This document shows positions 25,301 through 33,170 of a stretch of 64,000 nucleotides of DNA, piece after piece. The stretch covers positions 1-64,000 of the forward strand of contig JARGNI010000026.1 of assembly GCA_029213195.1 (NCBI GenBank). The letters run 5' to 3'. Made by a program: the position numbers and the translations under genes. The notes beneath the pieces are model-generated. The model saw only the letters and a list, made by a program, of their open reading frames with translations, was not told the DNA's origin and searched no databases. How positions within the stretch are numbered: the stretch's first letter is position 1; the number at the start of each line of letters is the position of its first letter. Source of the stretch: Verrucomicrobiales bacterium (GTDB taxonomy: Bacteria > Verrucomicrobiota > Verrucomicrobiia > Verrucomicrobiales > DEV007).

Positions 25301-25328
25301 TTGACTCATCGGCTCATCCCGCTATAGA
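25301..25328 (+). promoter_or_regulatory. Sigma70-like promoter of the fatty-acid-type cassette
   Basis: TTGACT (25301-25306) and TATAGA (25323-25328) with a 16-bp spacer form the best promoter match seen in the window. It lies in the 306-bp gap (25163-25468) before fabG-like 25469. Apart from this promoter and a 21-codon frame at 25357, that gap holds nothing I can identify. Expected start of transcription is near 25335. Confidence 0.6.
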
Positions 25329-25356
25329 TGACGACCCGCAGTTTTGCGTTCGTTTC

Positions 25357-25422
25357 ATGTCTGATTCCACTACAAAGCCACCTACTGGAAAGGTCGCCTT
25401 TCTCGGTCGGGATCCGCGATGA
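25357..25422 (+). CDS. Possible 21-residue leader peptide
   Basis: ATG 25357 opens a 21-codon frame ending TGA 25420-25422, starting 22 bases after the expected transcription start of the cassette. The residues (MSDSTTKPPTGKVAFLGRDP...) have no run of one amino acid, and no ribosome-binding site is obvious. It may be translated by chance or be the stub of a lost gene. Confidence 0.2.
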   Translation: MSDSTTKPPTGKVAFLGRDPR

Positions 25423-25468
25423 TTACGGGCCATTCCCAATTTTTTGAAGGCGGTTACGCCCTACCTGT

Positions 25469-26272
25469 ATGAGTGAAGAAACAGCCGCACATGAAACCCC
25501 GGATCCAGGAATGCCGGATCCAGGAATGCCTGATCCCGGTCTGGCCGGAAAGAATGCTCTCGTGACCGGGGGAAGCCGGGGAATTGGTCGCGCCATCGTC
25601 GAGCGGCTCGCAGGATCCGGGATGGACGTGACTTTCACCTACATCAGCAACGAGGAGGCGGCCCAGAAGGTGATCGATGAGAATCCGGGCCTGAAGATCA
25701 CGGCCGAGAAGGTCGATGTTCGGGATTCCGCAGCCGCCATGGCCTGTATCGAGGCCATGGTCGATCGAGTGGGGACGATCGATGTCCTCGTCAACAATGC
25801 CGGTGTGATCCGCGACAACCTGCTTCCCATGCTCGAAGACGACGATCTTTCGGCGGTTTTCGAGACCAATATCGAAGGGGTTTTCAATTTCTGCCGGGCG
25901 GCCGTGCCTTTCATGATGTCGAAACGCTCGGGGCGAATCATTAATATCAGCTCAGTTTCCGCGGAGAAGGGCGGGCGTGGGCAAACCAACTACGCCGCGA
26001 GCAAGGGGGCGATCAACTCCTTCACCAAGGCCCTGGCCGTCGAAGTGGGGCGTCGTAAAATTCTTGTGAATGCGGTTGCGCCGGGCGTGATTGAGACCGA
26101 AATGTCGCAGGAAGTTCGCGATCTCGCTGGCGATGAAATCACTTCCAATATCGTTCTAAAGCGGTATGGTCAGCCCTCAGAAATTGCGAACGCCGTCTGG
26201 TTCCTCAGTTCTGATCTTGCGAGTTACATCACGGGACAGATCCTGAGCGTGGACGGCGGATTTAAAATGTAA
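25469..26272 (+). CDS. 3-oxoacyl-ACP reductase-like SDR (FabG family)
   Basis: A 267-residue short-chain dehydrogenase that would reduce 3-ketoacyl-ACP with NADPH. Cofactor motif TGGSRGIG (33-40), NNAG (~109-112), and catalytic Ser162 (INISSVS), Tyr175 and Lys179 (YAASK) are all present, and the C-terminus (YITGQILSVDGGFKM) is typical of FabG. An extra N-terminal tail of about 25 residues contains tandem PDPGM repeats and is not part of the fold. It is the first large gene of a same-strand set with ACP, dehydratase, two ketosynthases and an AcpS-acyltransferase fusion. It therefore probably serves that pathway rather than housekeeping synthesis. The next gene starts 5 bp later. Confidence 0.9.
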   Translation: MSEETAAHETPDPGMPDPGMPDPGLAGKNALVTGGSRGIGRAIVERLAGSGMDVTFTYISNEEAAQKVIDENPGLKITAEKVDVRDSAAAMACIEAMVDRVGTIDVLVNNAGVIRDNLLPMLEDDDLSAVFETNIEGVFNFCRAAVPFMMSKRSGRIINISSVSAEKGGRGQTNYAASKGAINSFTKALAVEVGRRKILVNAVAPGVIETEMSQEVRDLAGDEITSNIVLKRYGQPSEIANAVWFLSSDLASYITGQILSVDGGFKM

Positions 26273-26277
26273 AAGAC

Positions 26278-26691
26278 ATGAGTACTCCAGACATCAGCCA
26301 GGAAGAGATCGACGCTATCTACCCGCAGGTGGCAGAAATCATCGCCGACGCACTCGGTTGTGATGAAGACGAGGTGAGCCCCGACTCTTCTCTGATCAAC
26401 GATCTCGACGCCGAGTCGATCGACTTTCTTGATATTGTTTTCCGCCTCGAGCGTGAGTTCAAAGTGAAGATCCCTCGCGGAAAGGCCGTCGAAGAAGCTC
26501 GCGGAGAGCTCTCCGAAGAGGAATTCGAGCAGGGTGGCGTGGTGACCGATGCGGGTCTTGAAAAGATCAAGGCTTACATGACCGAGGTCCCCGCGGATCG
26601 TTTTTCCAGCCCGATGAAGTCGGCGGAAATCCCCAAGCTCTTCACGACGGAGACATTCTGCAAGATGGTCATTCGCGAGCAAAAAGCGTGA
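26278..26691 (+). CDS. Acyl carrier protein-like protein with C-terminal extension
   Basis: A 137-residue acidic protein. The first ~90 residues are an ACP: the phosphopantetheine site is DAESIDF with Ser47, in place of the usual DSL. Glu-rich helices flank it. About 50 further residues (VTDAGLEKIKAYMTEVPADRFSS...) go beyond a normal 75-85-residue ACP and are of unknown role. It should be modified by an AcpS-type transferase, and one is encoded at the end of the same set (30204). It would carry the growing chain between FabG-like, dehydratase and ketosynthase partners. The ATG sits 5 bp after the reductase stop. Confidence 0.85.
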   Translation: MSTPDISQEEIDAIYPQVAEIIADALGCDEDEVSPDSSLINDLDAESIDFLDIVFRLEREFKVKIPRGKAVEEARGELSEEEFEQGGVVTDAGLEKIKAYMTEVPADRFSSPMKSAEIPKLFTTETFCKMVIREQKA

Positions 26692-26707
26692 TTCATTGAT
26701 CCCTTTT

Positions 26708-26753
26708 CCGGGCTCCGCCAGGGTGGAAACGCCCTGCCGGGGCCTTCTTGCTT
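26708..26753 (+). terminator. Hairpin with T-rich tail between the ACP and dehydratase genes
   Basis: GGCTCCG-CCAGGG and CCCTG-CCGGGGCC arms pair imperfectly around TGGAAACG and are followed by TTCTTGCTTTTTG. Within an operon this may act as a partial terminator that gives more ACP than downstream enzymes, or as an RNA-stabilising end. Function is inferred. Confidence 0.4.
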
Positions 26754-26768
26754 TTTGCTTCCCAGCTC

Positions 26769-27596
26769 ATGAGCGATCACTTCCGTTCGTTTTCTTTCGT
26801 GGATCGGATTCTCTCCGATGATGTGGGCAAGCGGATCGTCGGAGAATACGAGGTCCCAAAGTCGATCGAATCCTTTGCGCCCTCGTTGGTCTCCGAATCC
26901 ATCGGGCAATGCGCTGCGATGTCTTCGATGAGGGCGGTGGATTTCCAGTTCCGGCCGGTCGCCGGGATCGCTGGGGCGGTGGAGTTCCTTCGCGAGGTGC
27001 ATCCTGGACAGACTCTTCGTCTTGAGGCCGATCTCGCCAAGGCGGACGAAGAAGCGGTCGAATACGATGGCGTGGCGTTGGTCGATGGCGAGCCCGTCGT
27101 CCGACTCCACGATTGCCTGGGCCCCATGGTCCCGATGGCGGACTTTGACGATCCCGAAGCTGTGAAGGGCCGATACGAATTGCTCTCGGGAGAAGGCGCT
27201 GAGAGCGGGGTTTTCCCTGGGGTTCCCGAGTTTTCTTTCGAGTGGAAGGAAAAGGTCGCCGGGGAGTCGGGAGAAGCGGAATTCGTGATTCCCGAGTCAG
27301 CCCCGTTTTTTGGAGATCACTTCCCTCGAAACCCTGTGTTTCCCGGAACGCTCCTCATGAAGGTCAATCTCGCGCTCGTTTATGAGTTGGCGGAAACCCT
27401 GCCAGGAGAAGGTCGCTGGCAGGCGGATGGGATGAAGGATGTGAAGCTCCGTGCCTTTATGCCGCCGGGCGAAGTTCTCACTTTGCATGCCGAGGTCGAG
27501 GAAATCGAGGGAGACAAGGCGGTGATTTACGTCCAAAGTCGCAAAGGAAAGCGCAGAAACAGCGGGGCTCGGGTCCTGTTGTCGCGACACGAGTAA
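26769..27596 (+). CDS. Double-hotdog dehydratase-like protein (FabA/FabZ type)
   Basis: From ATG 26769 the protein has 275 residues and two fused hotdog domains. The N-half begins SFSFVDRILSDDVGKRIVGEY, the FabZ start. It lacks the HFPGxPVMPG loop but keeps a Glu on the central helix (LVSESIGQCAAM, Glu44). The C-half keeps that loop with catalytic-type His184 (FFGDHFPRNPVFPG) but has Lys198 where the helix Glu should be. FabA/FabZ active sites form between two hotdogs, His from one and Asp/Glu from the other, so this chain may build one complete site per monomer. Likely reaction: dehydration of 3-hydroxyacyl-ACP. It follows the ACP and precedes the ketosynthases. Confidence 0.82.
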   Translation: MSDHFRSFSFVDRILSDDVGKRIVGEYEVPKSIESFAPSLVSESIGQCAAMSSMRAVDFQFRPVAGIAGAVEFLREVHPGQTLRLEADLAKADEEAVEYDGVALVDGEPVVRLHDCLGPMVPMADFDDPEAVKGRYELLSGEGAESGVFPGVPEFSFEWKEKVAGESGEAEFVIPESAPFFGDHFPRNPVFPGTLLMKVNLALVYELAETLPGEGRWQADGMKDVKLRAFMPPGEVLTLHAEVEEIEGDKAVIYVQSRKGKRRNSGARVLLSRHE

Positions 27597-27601
27597 ACGT
27601 C

Positions 27602-28903
27602 ATGGCTGAAAATCAGAAACGCCGCATCGCTGTCACCGGGATCGGATTGGTCACTCCTGTGGGAAATTCCACGGAGGAGACCTGGAAGAATTTGCAGGAG
27701 GGCAAAAGCGGAGCGGGCCCCATCACCAATTTCGATGCCAGTGGTTTCTCCACCACGATTGGTGCCGAAGTGAAAGACTACGATGTGGCCGATGTCCTCG
27801 AGGACACGAAGCAGCTGAAGTATTCCTCTCGCTCCCACAAGTTCGCTCTCGGTGCTGCTGCCGAAGCCCTCGCCGATGCCGGGATCGCTCCCACCGCCGA
27901 GAATTCCCATCGCTGGGGACTCAGTGTCGGTGCCGGGATGATGACGAACGAATATTCCGACCTGAAGCAGGTGTTCGAGCATGCCACCGAGGATGGGTAT
28001 TTTCAGCCCGATGGTCTTCTTTCCGACGGCTACGAGCTCAATCCCCTCGATATCTGCCGCTGGCAGTGCAACGCGGGGCTTGGGATTCTGACCAAGCAAT
28101 TTGGTATCCGCGGTTATGCCACCTCGGTTCACACGGCCTGCGCCTCGGGAGGGCAGGCGATCGGGACTGCGCTCAAGGCCATGCGCCGCGGGCAATGTGA
28201 TTACATGCTAGCCGGGGGATTCGACTCGATGTTGAACCCGATCGGGATTTCCGGATTCTGTCTTCTTGGCGCGCTTTCGACCGACAACGATAATCCGACG
28301 GGAGCGAGTCGTCCTTTTGATGAAACGCGCAATGGATTTGTTCTCGGAGAAGGCGCTGGGTTTCTCGTTCTCGAGGACTGGGACGCGGCCGAGGCGCGCG
28401 GGGCTTCGATTTACGCCGAACTCGCCGGCGACGGCAATTCGCTGAGTTGCTATCGCATCACCGATTCTCCCCCCGATGGGAACGGTCCGATTCAGGCGAT
28501 CGAGCAGGCGCTCGGAGACGCGGATACGACGATGGAGGAGATCGACTACGTCAACGCCCATGGCACCTCGACGCAGATGAATGATCGCAGCGAATGTGCG
28601 GCGATGAAGGCCGTCTTCCAGGGGCGAATTTCCGAGGTCAACGTGAGCTCGACCAAGAGCTGTATGGGGCACCTCATTGCTGCTGCCGGGGCTGTCGAAG
28701 CCGCGGTCTGTTGCCTTGCGATTCGAGACAGTATTTCACCGGTCAACGCGAACTACGAGAATCCGGATCCTGATTGCGACGTCAACCTGGTCGTCGGAGA
28801 ACCCAAGCCGGGCCGGATTCGTGCCGCGCTGACGAATTCGCTGGGATTCGGCGGGTCGAACAGTTCGCTTGTGTTCCGCAACCCTGAGGAGGTCAACGTA
28901 TGA
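27602..28903 (+). CDS. Beta-ketoacyl-ACP synthase, FabF/KAS II type (first of two)
   Basis: A 433-residue condensing enzyme with the complete Cys-His-His triad: Cys180 in VHTACASGGQA, His320 in NAHGTSTQ, His357 in CMGHLIAAAG, plus the C-terminal GFGGSNSSLVF. It would extend acyl-ACP by decarboxylating malonyl-ACP. The order ACP, dehydratase, KAS, KAS matches aryl polyene or specialised fatty-acid clusters rather than primary fab genes. It starts 5 bp after the dehydratase and overlaps the next ketosynthase by 4 bp (ATGA), which implies equal expression. Substrate length and type cannot be read. Confidence 0.92.
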   Translation: MAENQKRRIAVTGIGLVTPVGNSTEETWKNLQEGKSGAGPITNFDASGFSTTIGAEVKDYDVADVLEDTKQLKYSSRSHKFALGAAAEALADAGIAPTAENSHRWGLSVGAGMMTNEYSDLKQVFEHATEDGYFQPDGLLSDGYELNPLDICRWQCNAGLGILTKQFGIRGYATSVHTACASGGQAIGTALKAMRRGQCDYMLAGGFDSMLNPIGISGFCLLGALSTDNDNPTGASRPFDETRNGFVLGEGAGFLVLEDWDAAEARGASIYAELAGDGNSLSCYRITDSPPDGNGPIQAIEQALGDADTTMEEIDYVNAHGTSTQMNDRSECAAMKAVFQGRISEVNVSSTKSCMGHLIAAAGAVEAAVCCLAIRDSISPVNANYENPDPDCDVNLVVGEPKPGRIRAALTNSLGFGGSNSSLVFRNPEEVNV

Positions 28904-30174
28904 GCAGGAAAGAAGGAAAGCTCGTCTTTACGGGAAGCGGAATCGTCAATGGTTCCGGGAGTTCGGTCGCGGAAATCTGGGAACAGGTTTCGAAGGGTGA
29001 ATCCTCGGTTCGCCCCTACGAGCAGTGGGATGGAGCCAACTGGCCCGTAAAGGTGGCGTCCGAGATTTCTCTCCGTCCGCGAGATCTGGTGCCGGAACGG
29101 AAACTGCACAAGTCGATTTCCCAAACGGACATGTTCGGGATCTACGCTTCGGAGCAGGCGATCTCAAACTCCGGCTTCCTCGATCAGCGGGAAGGGCTCG
29201 AGGAAGAAGCCTTGAATCAGTTCAACGATCGCAGCGGTCTCATCGTGGGATCGGGGGCCGGCAGTTATTGCTCCAACTACGATTACTTCCCCCTGATGGA
29301 GGAGGTGAACACCGAGTTGCCGCAGTTTGGAAAAGAGCTCAGCAATATGGTGACCCCGATGTGGTTGCTCAAGAATCTCCCGAACAATGTTCTGTGCCAC
29401 GTCGGAATTCGTTCTCAGCTCAAGGGAACCAACGCCTGCATCACGAACCAGTGCTCCAGCGGGATCATGGCGGTCGCCGAGTCCGCTGCCGCGATCTGGA
29501 ACGGAGAGGCGGACCGGATCGTTGCTGCGGGTCACGATGACCCTTTCGAGCCCGAGATGGTGCTGCAGTTTCATAAGCTTGGACTGATGTCGGGAGAGGC
29601 ACCGAGACCCTTTGATGTGAATCGAGACGGCACCGTCTTTGGCCAGGGCGCCGCTGCCGTGGTCATCGAGAAGGAAGCGGAGGCCAATTCGCGTGGCGCG
29701 ACCGTGCTCGGCGAGTTTCTCGGGTTCGGGTGTTGCAGTGAGGCGACGGGTATCCTCGATCTCGATCCGGAAGGAGACGGAGTCACCCGAGCGATCGAGC
29801 AGGCCCTCGCCGATGCGGATCTCACCCCCTCGGATGTCGGAATGATCTGTGCGCATGGAAACGGAACCCCGGCTTCTGACCGCACCGAAGCATTCGGAAT
29901 TCGCGAAGTCTTCGGCGATGCCATCCCTCCGGTAACCAGTTTCAAGTGGGCCTACGGCCACATGATCGGCGCCAGTGGAATTACAGATCTGGTCCTGAGC
30001 CTTGAATGTTTGCGACAGGGGACCGTGCCGGGTATTGCGACCCTGAGCGAGGTCGAGCCGGGGATTGCGGATTTTCCGGTGCAGGAAGCCAGCACCGAGC
30101 CGACCAGTGATGTGGCTCTCGTGATCTGCCGTGGATTCGGGGGAATGAACGTGGTTCTCGCGATTCGAGCTTAG
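28900..30174 (+). CDS. Beta-ketoacyl-ACP synthase-like protein (second of two)
   Basis: A 424-residue thiolase-fold protein diverged from its neighbour but with Cys185 (TNQCSSGIMAVAE), His319 (CAHGNGT) and His354 (AYGHMIGASG) in place. It is therefore not a classical chain-length factor, which lacks the Cys. The C-terminus GFGGMNVVLAIRA is normal. It overlaps the preceding ketosynthase by 4 bp. It may form a heterodimer with it, or act at a different step such as starter choice (inference). The insertion TNQC in place of the usual VSTAC is unusual. Confidence 0.88.
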   Translation: MSRKEGKLVFTGSGIVNGSGSSVAEIWEQVSKGESSVRPYEQWDGANWPVKVASEISLRPRDLVPERKLHKSISQTDMFGIYASEQAISNSGFLDQREGLEEEALNQFNDRSGLIVGSGAGSYCSNYDYFPLMEEVNTELPQFGKELSNMVTPMWLLKNLPNNVLCHVGIRSQLKGTNACITNQCSSGIMAVAESAAAIWNGEADRIVAAGHDDPFEPEMVLQFHKLGLMSGEAPRPFDVNRDGTVFGQGAAAVVIEKEAEANSRGATVLGEFLGFGCCSEATGILDLDPEGDGVTRAIEQALADADLTPSDVGMICAHGNGTPASDRTEAFGIREVFGDAIPPVTSFKWAYGHMIGASGITDLVLSLECLRQGTVPGIATLSEVEPGIADFPVQEASTEPTSDVALVICRGFGGMNVVLAIRA

Positions 30175-30203
30175 TCCGCCGAACTTCCTCGAATACCAAA
30201 GGG

Positions 30204-31394
30204 ATGCGCCAGGGGATCGACACCGTTGAAATTTCGAGGATCGAGAAACTGATCTCGGATCTTGGGGAGGAGGGGCTTCGTGACTTCTTTTCTGAAACCG
30301 AGCTCGCCGACGCCGGGACTGGGAAGGCCCAGGCCCAGAAGTTGGCGGCCCGGTTTGCGGCGAAGGAAGCCTGCTGCAAGCTCTTCCCCAAGGAAATCTG
30401 CCTGGGAACGATCGAGCCGGTCGACTTCGCGGTGGTACGGGACGGTTACGGGAAACCAACCGTCGAACCGTCGGAGAAGGGGCGGGCGGTCATGGATCTG
30501 CACTTGGTCGAGGACATCGATCTTTCCCTAACGCATACGGAAAGCACGGCCACGGCGATTGCCTCGACCGAGATCCGCGAGTTGGTCGTCCCCTGGTATG
30601 GGAAGCTCGCCTATTACATCCTTCCGATTCGTCGGAAGGTCGTCCTCGAGAATCTGAACCGAGTCTTCGGCGAGACCCTTTCCACGAACCAGATCGTGGC
30701 GATCGCACAGCAGTTCTATGCCCACTACCTCAAGTGCTTTGGGGAATTCTTGAAGATGCCTTTCCTCTCGGAGTCGCAGAAAAAAGACCTGATCCGCATC
30801 GAGGGAGGAGAGAATCTCGAGCAGGGCTTGGCCAAGGGAAAGGGAGTGCTCATCCTGACTGGGCATTTCGGCAGCTGGGAAGTTGCGACCGTGGCGGGCA
30901 TTTCCCAATTCACCGAGTTCCGAGGACGCTTTCATTTCATTCGCCGCCCCCTCAAACCGAAGTGGTTCAATGATTTCGTGATGCGTCGCTTTCGCCAGGC
31001 CGGTTTCGGCACCCTCGACAAGGCCGGGTCACTCGACGATATCCTCGACCTGCTGGAGGGGAATGAGATCGTGGTTTCGATTTTCGATCAGTTCACGATC
31101 AAGAAATACGGGATCCTCTCCGAGTTTTTCGGACACCAGGCCAATACCTTCAAAAGCCTGTCCGTTCTCGCCCAGTTCACTGGCGCTCCTGTGATTCCTT
31201 CGTCGAGTTGGCGCGAGCCCGATGGGACCCATGTCCTCAAGTTTGGGAAGCCTGTCGAGGTCGTCACCGAGGGGCGGACCCGGGACATCATCAAGAAAAA
31301 CACGAAGCGGTTCAATGAGGCCCTTGAGAAGATCATTCTCCGCCATCCGGAGCAGTGGATCTGGATGCACAAGCGCTGGAAAAAAATCCTCTGA
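30204..31394 (+). CDS. Fusion: holo-ACP synthase (AcpS) domain and LpxL/HtrB-type acyltransferase
   Basis: A 396-residue two-domain protein. Residues 1-125 match AcpS: GIDTVEISRI with Mg-binding Asp6, and ARFAAKEACCK with Glu55; length is that of a full AcpS. Residues ~128-396 match the Kdo-lipid A late acyltransferases (LpxL/LpxM): GHFGSWE with His221 and Glu226 (HX4E), then FIRRPLK and IFDQFTIKKYG. It could load phosphopantetheine on the neighbouring ACP and then move the finished acyl chain onto a lipid acceptor at the inner membrane. The acceptor is unknown. I know of no common protein with this pair. The start ATG lies 30 bp after the second ketosynthase. Confidence 0.85.
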   Translation: MRQGIDTVEISRIEKLISDLGEEGLRDFFSETELADAGTGKAQAQKLAARFAAKEACCKLFPKEICLGTIEPVDFAVVRDGYGKPTVEPSEKGRAVMDLHLVEDIDLSLTHTESTATAIASTEIRELVVPWYGKLAYYILPIRRKVVLENLNRVFGETLSTNQIVAIAQQFYAHYLKCFGEFLKMPFLSESQKKDLIRIEGGENLEQGLAKGKGVLILTGHFGSWEVATVAGISQFTEFRGRFHFIRRPLKPKWFNDFVMRRFRQAGFGTLDKAGSLDDILDLLEGNEIVVSIFDQFTIKKYGILSEFFGHQANTFKSLSVLAQFTGAPVIPSSSWREPDGTHVLKFGKPVEVVTEGRTRDIIKKNTKRFNEALEKIILRHPEQWIWMHKRWKKIL

Positions 31395-31421
31395 AAATGC
31401 CGCAAAATACGCGCTGATTTA

Positions 31422-31443
31422 TTGTTCATTTTTATTTGAACAA
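31422..31443. promoter_or_regulatory. Palindrome before the GbsR-like regulator, candidate operator
   Basis: TTGTTCA (31422-31428) and TGAACAA (31437-31443) are perfect inverted repeats around 8 bp of A+T. The site is 119 bp before the regulator ATG, in the 167-bp gap after the acyltransferase. Autoregulation by the dimeric regulator is inferred. Confidence 0.4.
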
Positions 31444-31561
31444 CCTCGGGATATCGCTTACGCCTTCCCGAAGCTTGCCAATTCATGGCATTTCGAAACA
31501 CGAAAATTCTGCAGACGGTTTGTGGGAAAGTCTCCCCAAAGAACCGAGGGCGGTAGCTTGT

Positions 31562-32041
31562 ATGGTCAGTCAACTCACCAAGCTGGAAGAGGAATCGATC
31601 GACTATTTTGTCTCGTTCGTTCAGATCTTTGGCTTTCCGAAATCGGTCGGACAGATCTATGGGCTGATGTTTGTCTCCGGGGAGCCCATGGTCATGGGGC
31701 AACTCGTTGAGCGCCTTGAGATCAGCAAGGGAAGTGTCAGCCAGGGCTTGGCGACCCTGAAGGCATTGGGAGCGATCGTCCCCGTAGAGGTCGAGAACGA
31801 TCGGCGAGAGCATTTCCAGGCCGACCTCGATGTCTCCCGAATCGTGAATCATTTCTTTTCCGAGCGACTCGAGCCTAGACTGCAGAACGGTAGTCGCCGA
31901 CTCGAGGGGATGCTCGAACTGGCGCGCGAGGGGGGAGATACCAAGGAAAACGAGCCCCTGAACCGGCTCAAGGCCCTCAAGAAATGGCAGACTCGGGGGC
32001 AGCGAGCCATCCCCTTCATCAAGAGATTTCTCAAAAATTGA
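31562..32041 (+). CDS. GbsR/MarR-family transcriptional regulator
   Basis: A 159-residue winged-helix protein from ATG 31562; a longer open frame upstream is not conserved-looking. The pattern YFVSFVQIFGFPKSVGQIYGLMFVSGEPM followed by LVERLEISKGSVSQGLATLKALGAI is the GbsR-type HTH, with a helical dimerisation tail. In Bacillus GbsR controls glycine betaine synthesis; in Planctomycetes and Verrucomicrobia such genes often head exopolysaccharide loci, as here. It lies 8 bp before the first polysaccharide gene and may control the whole locus. A palindrome at 31422-31443 is a candidate site. Confidence 0.82.
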   Translation: MVSQLTKLEEESIDYFVSFVQIFGFPKSVGQIYGLMFVSGEPMVMGQLVERLEISKGSVSQGLATLKALGAIVPVEVENDRREHFQADLDVSRIVNHFFSERLEPRLQNGSRRLEGMLELAREGGDTKENEPLNRLKALKKWQTRGQRAIPFIKRFLKN

Positions 32042-32049
32042 TTCCACTT

Positions 32050-33141
32050 ATGGAATTCATCGACTTAAAGACTCAGCAAGAGCACATCGGGGACGAGATT
32101 CGCGAGCGAATCGAAACGGTCCTCCAGCATGGGCGCTACATCCTCGGACCCGAAGTGGAAGAGTTGGAAACCGCGCTCTGCGACTATCTTGGAGTGAAGC
32201 ACTCGATCGGGGTTTCGTCCGGAACCGATTCGCTGCTCATTGCGATGATGGCCCTCGGGATCGGCCCCGGTGACGAGGTGATCACGGTTCCTTACACGTG
32301 GATTTCCACGGCGGAGATGATTGCTCTCGCCGGCGCGAAGCCCGTCTTTGTCGATATCCAGCCCGACACCTGGAACCTGGATCCAGAATTGCTCGAGGCG
32401 GCGATTACGGAGAATACCAAGGCGATCATGCCGGTTGGGATTTACGGTCAGACGGCCGACATGCGGGCGATCAACGAGATTGCCCAGCGGAATGGAAACA
32501 TCCCGGTGATCGAAGACGCGGCCCAGTCCTTTGGCGCGACCCATCATGGAGTGAAGTCCTGCAACCTTTCGACCATCGGCAGTACTTCGTTTTTTCCGTC
32601 GAAACCCCTCGGGGGATATGGTGATGGAGGAGCCGTTTTCACCAACGATGACGAGTTGGCGGAGAAGATGCGACAGATTCGTGTGCACGGTCAGGCGGGG
32701 AGAAATCACCATCCTCTCCTGGGCGTGAATGGTCGTCTCGATTCCATCCAGGCGGGTTTGCTGATTCCCAAGTTGAAGATCTTCCCGAACGAGATCCGCC
32801 TGCGACAGGAAGTGGCGGCTCGCTACAGCGAAGGGATTGCGGGGGTCGAGGGAGTTTCGGCACCGATCATCGGAGAAGGCAACACGAGTGTCTATGCTCA
32901 GTATACCATTCTGTGTGAAGACCGACCCGCCGTGGAAGCGCGCCTCCAGTCGGCTGGGGTTCCCTGCGTCGCCTACTACGCGGTGCCGCTTCACTTTCAG
33001 CCCGTCTTTGATTCCCTGGGATACGAGAAGGGAGACTTCCCCGTCACCGAGCAAGTTTCGGATCGGTGTCTGTCTCTGCCGATGAGTCCCTACCTCGGAG
33101 CGGAAGACCAGGAAAAAGTCATCTCTGCCGTCGTCGGTTGA
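32050..33141 (+). CDS. DegT/DnrJ/EryC1 aminotransferase (WbpE-like)
   Basis: A 363-residue PLP enzyme from ATG 32050. The start [21 protein letters not shown] is typical of WbpE/WlbC-type sugar aminotransferases. PLP-binding Lys185 lies in [15 protein letters not shown], and the cofactor Asp in [11 protein letters not shown]. Such enzymes transfer an amino group from Glu to a keto group of a nucleotide sugar, for example UDP-3-keto-GlcNAcA. The next gene is a UDP-HexNAc dehydrogenase, which fits a 3-amino-uronic acid route, but the oxidoreductase WbpB is not seen in the window. The product is therefore uncertain. Confidence 0.88.
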   Translation: MEFIDLKTQQEHIGDEIRERIETVLQHGRYILGPEVEELETALCDYLGVKHSIGVSSGTDSLLIAMMALGIGPGDEVITVPYTWISTAEMIALAGAKPVFVDIQPDTWNLDPELLEAAITENTKAIMPVGIYGQTADMRAINEIAQRNGNIPVIEDAAQSFGATHHGVKSCNLSTIGSTSFFPSKPLGGYGDGGAVFTNDDELAEKMRQIRVHGQAGRNHHPLLGVNGRLDSIQAGLLIPKLKIFPNEIRLRQEVAARYSEGIAGVEGVSAPIIGEGNTSVYAQYTILCEDRPAVEARLQSAGVPCVAYYAVPLHFQPVFDSLGYEKGDFPVTEQVSDRCLSLPMSPYLGAEDQEKVISAVVG

Positions 33142-33170
33142 GAGACGAAATTTTCGCCCTCCTATCTGTT

